Source of the DNA: Bin5 sp034422415
GTDB taxonomy: Bacteria > Chloroflexota > Anaerolineae > Caldilineales > Caldilineaceae
DNA: 64,000 nt
Assembly (NCBI GenBank): GCA_965202955.1
Contig: OZ241871.1
Location: 1,178,001-1,242,000 of the forward strand
Direction of reading: 5' to 3'
Every line of letters begins with the position of its first letter. Within the stretch, counting starts at the first letter, position 1. The translations under genes and the position numbers were made by a program. The notes under the pieces were generated by a model. It was given only the letters and a program-made list of their open reading frames with translations. It did not search any database and had not been told where the DNA came from. Below, piece by piece: positions 61,907 through 64,000 of this stretch.

Positions 61907-63040
61907 CTAGTCGGCCGGCGTCGGCCCCTGTGATACAGGTGCAGGGCCTGCATCCTGTTGGGGCTGCGTGCGAATGACGCGCAACCGATAATTGATGAAG
62001 ACATCGGCGCCCAGCACGAAGAAGAGAATCGACCCCTGGAGGACGCCGGAGACCGCGGCGGGCAGCCCCATCGTGATCTGAAGCTGATCGCCGCCGGTGC
62101 TCAGGCCGGCCAGCAGGATGCTGACCAGCAGAATGGCCCAAGGGTTCAGTTTCGCCAGCCAAGCAACAATAATGGCGGTGAAACCGTCGCCGACCGCGAT
62201 CCCATTCTGGAGGCGGTGGGCGACGCCGGCGACCTGGCTGAATCCGGCCAGCCCGGCCACGCCTCCGCTGATACACATAACGAGCAGCACATTGCGGGCG
62301 ATATCCATGCCGGCGTAGCGGGCGGCGACAGGGTTCTTGCCGATCACTTTGATCTCCAGCCCCCACTTGGTGCGGTCGAGGACGAGCCAGATCAGGAAGG
62401 CGACGATGATGGCGATGATGAGGCCGTAGTGGACGCGGCCGAGGTCGACGGGAAGACGGGGCAGCCAGGCGTGTTCAGGGAATTTGGCGCTGCCGGGGAA
62501 GCCGAACCCCTCGGGGTCCTTCCAGGAGCCGGTGTAGAGGTACTGCATCCACAAGAGCGCGACATAGTTGAACATCAACGTTGTGATGATCTCGTTGACG
62601 CGCAAAGCGGACTTGAGAAAGGCGGGGATGAGCCCCCAGATGGCGCCGGCGGCGAAGGCGGCGATGATCATGAGCGGCAGGAAGGCCCATTGCGGCAGAC
62701 CGCCGATGAGTTCGGGCAGGAAAAGGGCAACCCAGGTGGCGGCGATCACGCCCCAGACAAATTGGCCTTCGGCGCCGATGTTCCAGAACAACATGCGAAA
62801 GGCGATTCCGACCGACAGCCCGGTCAGCATGAGCGGAATCGCCCGCAGGATGGTCTCGCTGATATGGTAGCGCTGGCCGAAGGCGCCCGCGGCCATCGCG
62901 GCGTAGGTCTCAAATGGGTTGGCGCCGAAAATCCACAGCAGAATGCCGCTGAAGATGAGCGCCAGAACCAGCGCAATCAGCGGAAAAATAAACTCGCTGT
63001 GACGGGGACGATCTAATCGTCTTTCAAGAATAAGTTGCAT
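61907..63040 (-). CDS. ABC transporter permease, nucleoside/simple-sugar type
   Basis: 377 aa. About nine transmembrane helices with the conserved core FWNIGAEGQFVWGVIAATW, LRVNEIITTLMFNYVALL and GVAHRLQNGIAVGDGFTAIIVAWLAKLNPWAIL of the BPD_transp_2 family (YufP/NupB-like). Normally encoded with a BMP-type binding protein, an ATPase and a second permease; none is in the window and the gene upstream belongs to another family. Basic N-terminus and a proline/glutamine tail are typical of it. A stand-alone permease, or the edge of a transporter cluster outside the window. Confidence 0.85.
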   Translation of the reverse strand: MQLILERRLDRPRHSEFIFPLIALVLALIFSGILLWIFGANPFETYAAMAAGAFGQRYHISETILRAIPLMLTGLSVGIAFRMLFWNIGAEGQFVWGVIAATWVALFLPELIGGLPQWAFLPLMIIAAFAAGAIWGLIPAFLKSALRVNEIITTLMFNYVALLWMQYLYTGSWKDPEGFGFPGSAKFPEHAWLPRLPVDLGRVHYGLIIAIIVAFLIWLVLDRTKWGLEIKVIGKNPVAARYAGMDIARNVLLVMCISGGVAGLAGFSQVAGVAHRLQNGIAVGDGFTAIIVAWLAKLNPWAILLVSILLAGLSTGGDQLQITMGLPAAVSGVLQGSILFFVLGADVFINYRLRVIRTQPQQDAGPAPVSQGPTPAD

Positions 63041-63063
63041 GGCAGAGTCTCTTCATACCACCT

Positions 63064-64000
63064 TTACCGGTTTTCCGCCAACCGCAGCCGCGCCAGCGTC
63101 GTCTCCGCCTCCCACACGCCTATTTCGACAGTCGGAGCCAGCGTCTCAAAGTCGTAGACCACCATCCGCAACTTGTAGTTACCAGCCGGAAGATCAGCCG
63201 GGAAGGTCAGAAGCCCTGTCGTGTCGACCGGTGCCTCCCCCGACCAGTCGCTCGTGGGCTGATGGAGCGGGTTCCGCAGTACAGTGTCTTCCTGGAATAC
63301 CCTTTCTCCCCCAGAACTGTACAGACGCAGGGAGATCGCATAATCGACATCCAGTTCTGGCGCGATCTGCCATCGCATCGCCATCCACATTGGGCGGTCA
63401 CGCCCAATCTCAAGCGCCCCCTGTGCTGACATCTGCTCGGGGCCCTGGCCCAGCGCAAGCCCTTGCAAGGCGATACCGCCGTCGTAGTCCACGGTCAAAG
63501 GTTCCAGCTCTTCATAAAAACGCCAACTACGATCGAGAGAGATATCGGTGTAGTTGTGCAAGTGAAAGTCAGGGTACTCCTCGCTGCCCTGGTACCGCCC
63601 ATACTTGCTCAAGAGAAAGGCAAATCGCCCAGTATCTTCCCCAACCGCTGAAACGCCAGCATTCCATTGTAGCACGTTTGCGTTGGACAGACTCTCCATG
63701 CTCCTCAGTGCAGACTCGACCTTCTGCGCCAGACCGGGTGCGCTCGGATGCAAGAGGTGCGCCGGCGACTTGCCCTGGTACAAATATTGAAAACTGTATG
63801 GGCTGTGAAAGGTAGGGACCAGGTAGGCGGCATCAGCGGCGGACGGCAACCCGTTCAGAACACGGGCCAATTCCATCCACTCCAGGTCATATGCATCAGC
63901 CATTTCGGGTAACGCGACCCATCTTTCAAAATAGGTGTGGAAACTCATAACGCCCTGCGCCAGAATCAGAGCGCCGGCCACAGCCGCTACCAGAACGACG
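63064..64000 (-). CDS. C-terminal part of a membrane protein (runs off the window)
   Basis: At least 312 residues, open to the right edge, so the real start lies beyond 64000. Near the edge a hydrophobic helix (VVLVAAVAGALILAQGV) is visible; the remaining ~290 residues are extracytoplasmic-like beta-rich sequence (FHSPYSFQYLYQ; GNYKLRMVVYDFETLAPT). Reminiscent of the soluble C-terminal domain of GT-C/YfhO-like glycosyltransferases. No catalytic motif in the visible part. 23 nt upstream of the permease gene. Confidence 0.65.
   Translation of the reverse strand, partial: VVLVAAVAGALILAQGVMSFHTYFERWVALPEMADAYDLEWMELARVLNGLPSAADAAYLVPTFHSPYSFQYLYQGKSPAHLLHPSAPGLAQKVESALRSMESLSNANVLQWNAGVSAVGEDTGRFAFLLSKYGRYQGSEEYPDFHLHNYTDISLDRSWRFYEELEPLTVDYDGGIALQGLALGQGPEQMSAQGALEIGRDRPMWMAMRWQIAPELDVDYAISLRLYSSGGERVFQEDTVLRNPLHQPTSDWSGEAPVDTTGLLTFPADLPAGNYKLRMVVYDFETLAPTVEIGVWEAETTLARLRLAENR

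Overview
The window is about 64 kb of GC-rich chromosome with no phage, integrase or intact insertion sequence seen. The gene content suggests a member of the Chloroflexota, probably the Anaerolineae/Caldilineae side. The support is an S10-spc-alpha ribosomal block with zinc-ribbon S14 and S4, a DUF58/SpoIIM/RDD membrane group, an ArsA ATPase with an Hsp20-like tail, a PucC-like transporter and a secreted LSGxIPxxLG-type leucine-rich-repeat protein. The taxonomic call is inference; no 16S rRNA is present.

Layout. (1) 1-16.7 kb, minus strand: three tRNA genes (Thr-UGU, Tyr-GUA, Thr-GGU), tuf, then rpsJ through rpsD with secY, adk and map embedded, all apparently downstream of one strong promoter at 16709-16736. 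infA is absent from its usual place between map and rpmJ. (2) 16.9-25.4 kb: uvrC, a large sensor-like membrane protein (cyclic-nucleotide-binding-like plus PH-like domains), a metallophosphoesterase, nadK, a J-like/B-box membrane protein and a secreted beta-propeller-like protein. (3) 25.7-32.3 kb: DUF58, SpoIIM-like and RDD proteins, radC, a NERD-like membrane protein, plsX and a KDPG/KHG-type aldolase. (4) 32.4-41.6 kb, all minus strand: NAD(P)HX repair enzyme, a Tat-exported sulfite-oxidase-like molybdoenzyme, a GNAT-VOC fusion, a DUF4037 protein, a type II restriction-modification pair with lower GC than its surroundings (probably acquired), and an amidohydrolase. (5) 41.8-53.5 kb: a YfhO-like membrane protein, an amidase, a minus-strand run (membrane-anchored hypothetical, ArsA-like ATPase, methyltransferase, truD, LON-domain protein), then on the plus strand a PucC-like transporter, a small alpha/beta protein, a caspase-like protein and an HD hydrolase. 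(6) 53.5-64 kb: a decayed molybdenum hydroxylase remnant, an EVE/PUA-like protein paired with the UV endonuclease uvsE, two secreted proteins each built by internal duplication (one a double LRR solenoid), a DedA protein, a DUF2071 protein, a lone nucleoside/sugar-type ABC permease and the 3' part of a membrane protein running off the right edge.

The most noteworthy items are: the ancient tRNA-tuf arrangement; a recurring extended -10 promoter word (TGCTATAMT); four genes without a Shine-Dalgarno sequence whose -10 box sits 6-7 nt before the start codon (candidate leaderless mRNAs); the NgoMIV-like restriction-modification pair; a compact caspase-like (clan CD) protein; the uvsE/EVE-like pair; and the duplicated LRR exoprotein with a near-identical recent repeat.
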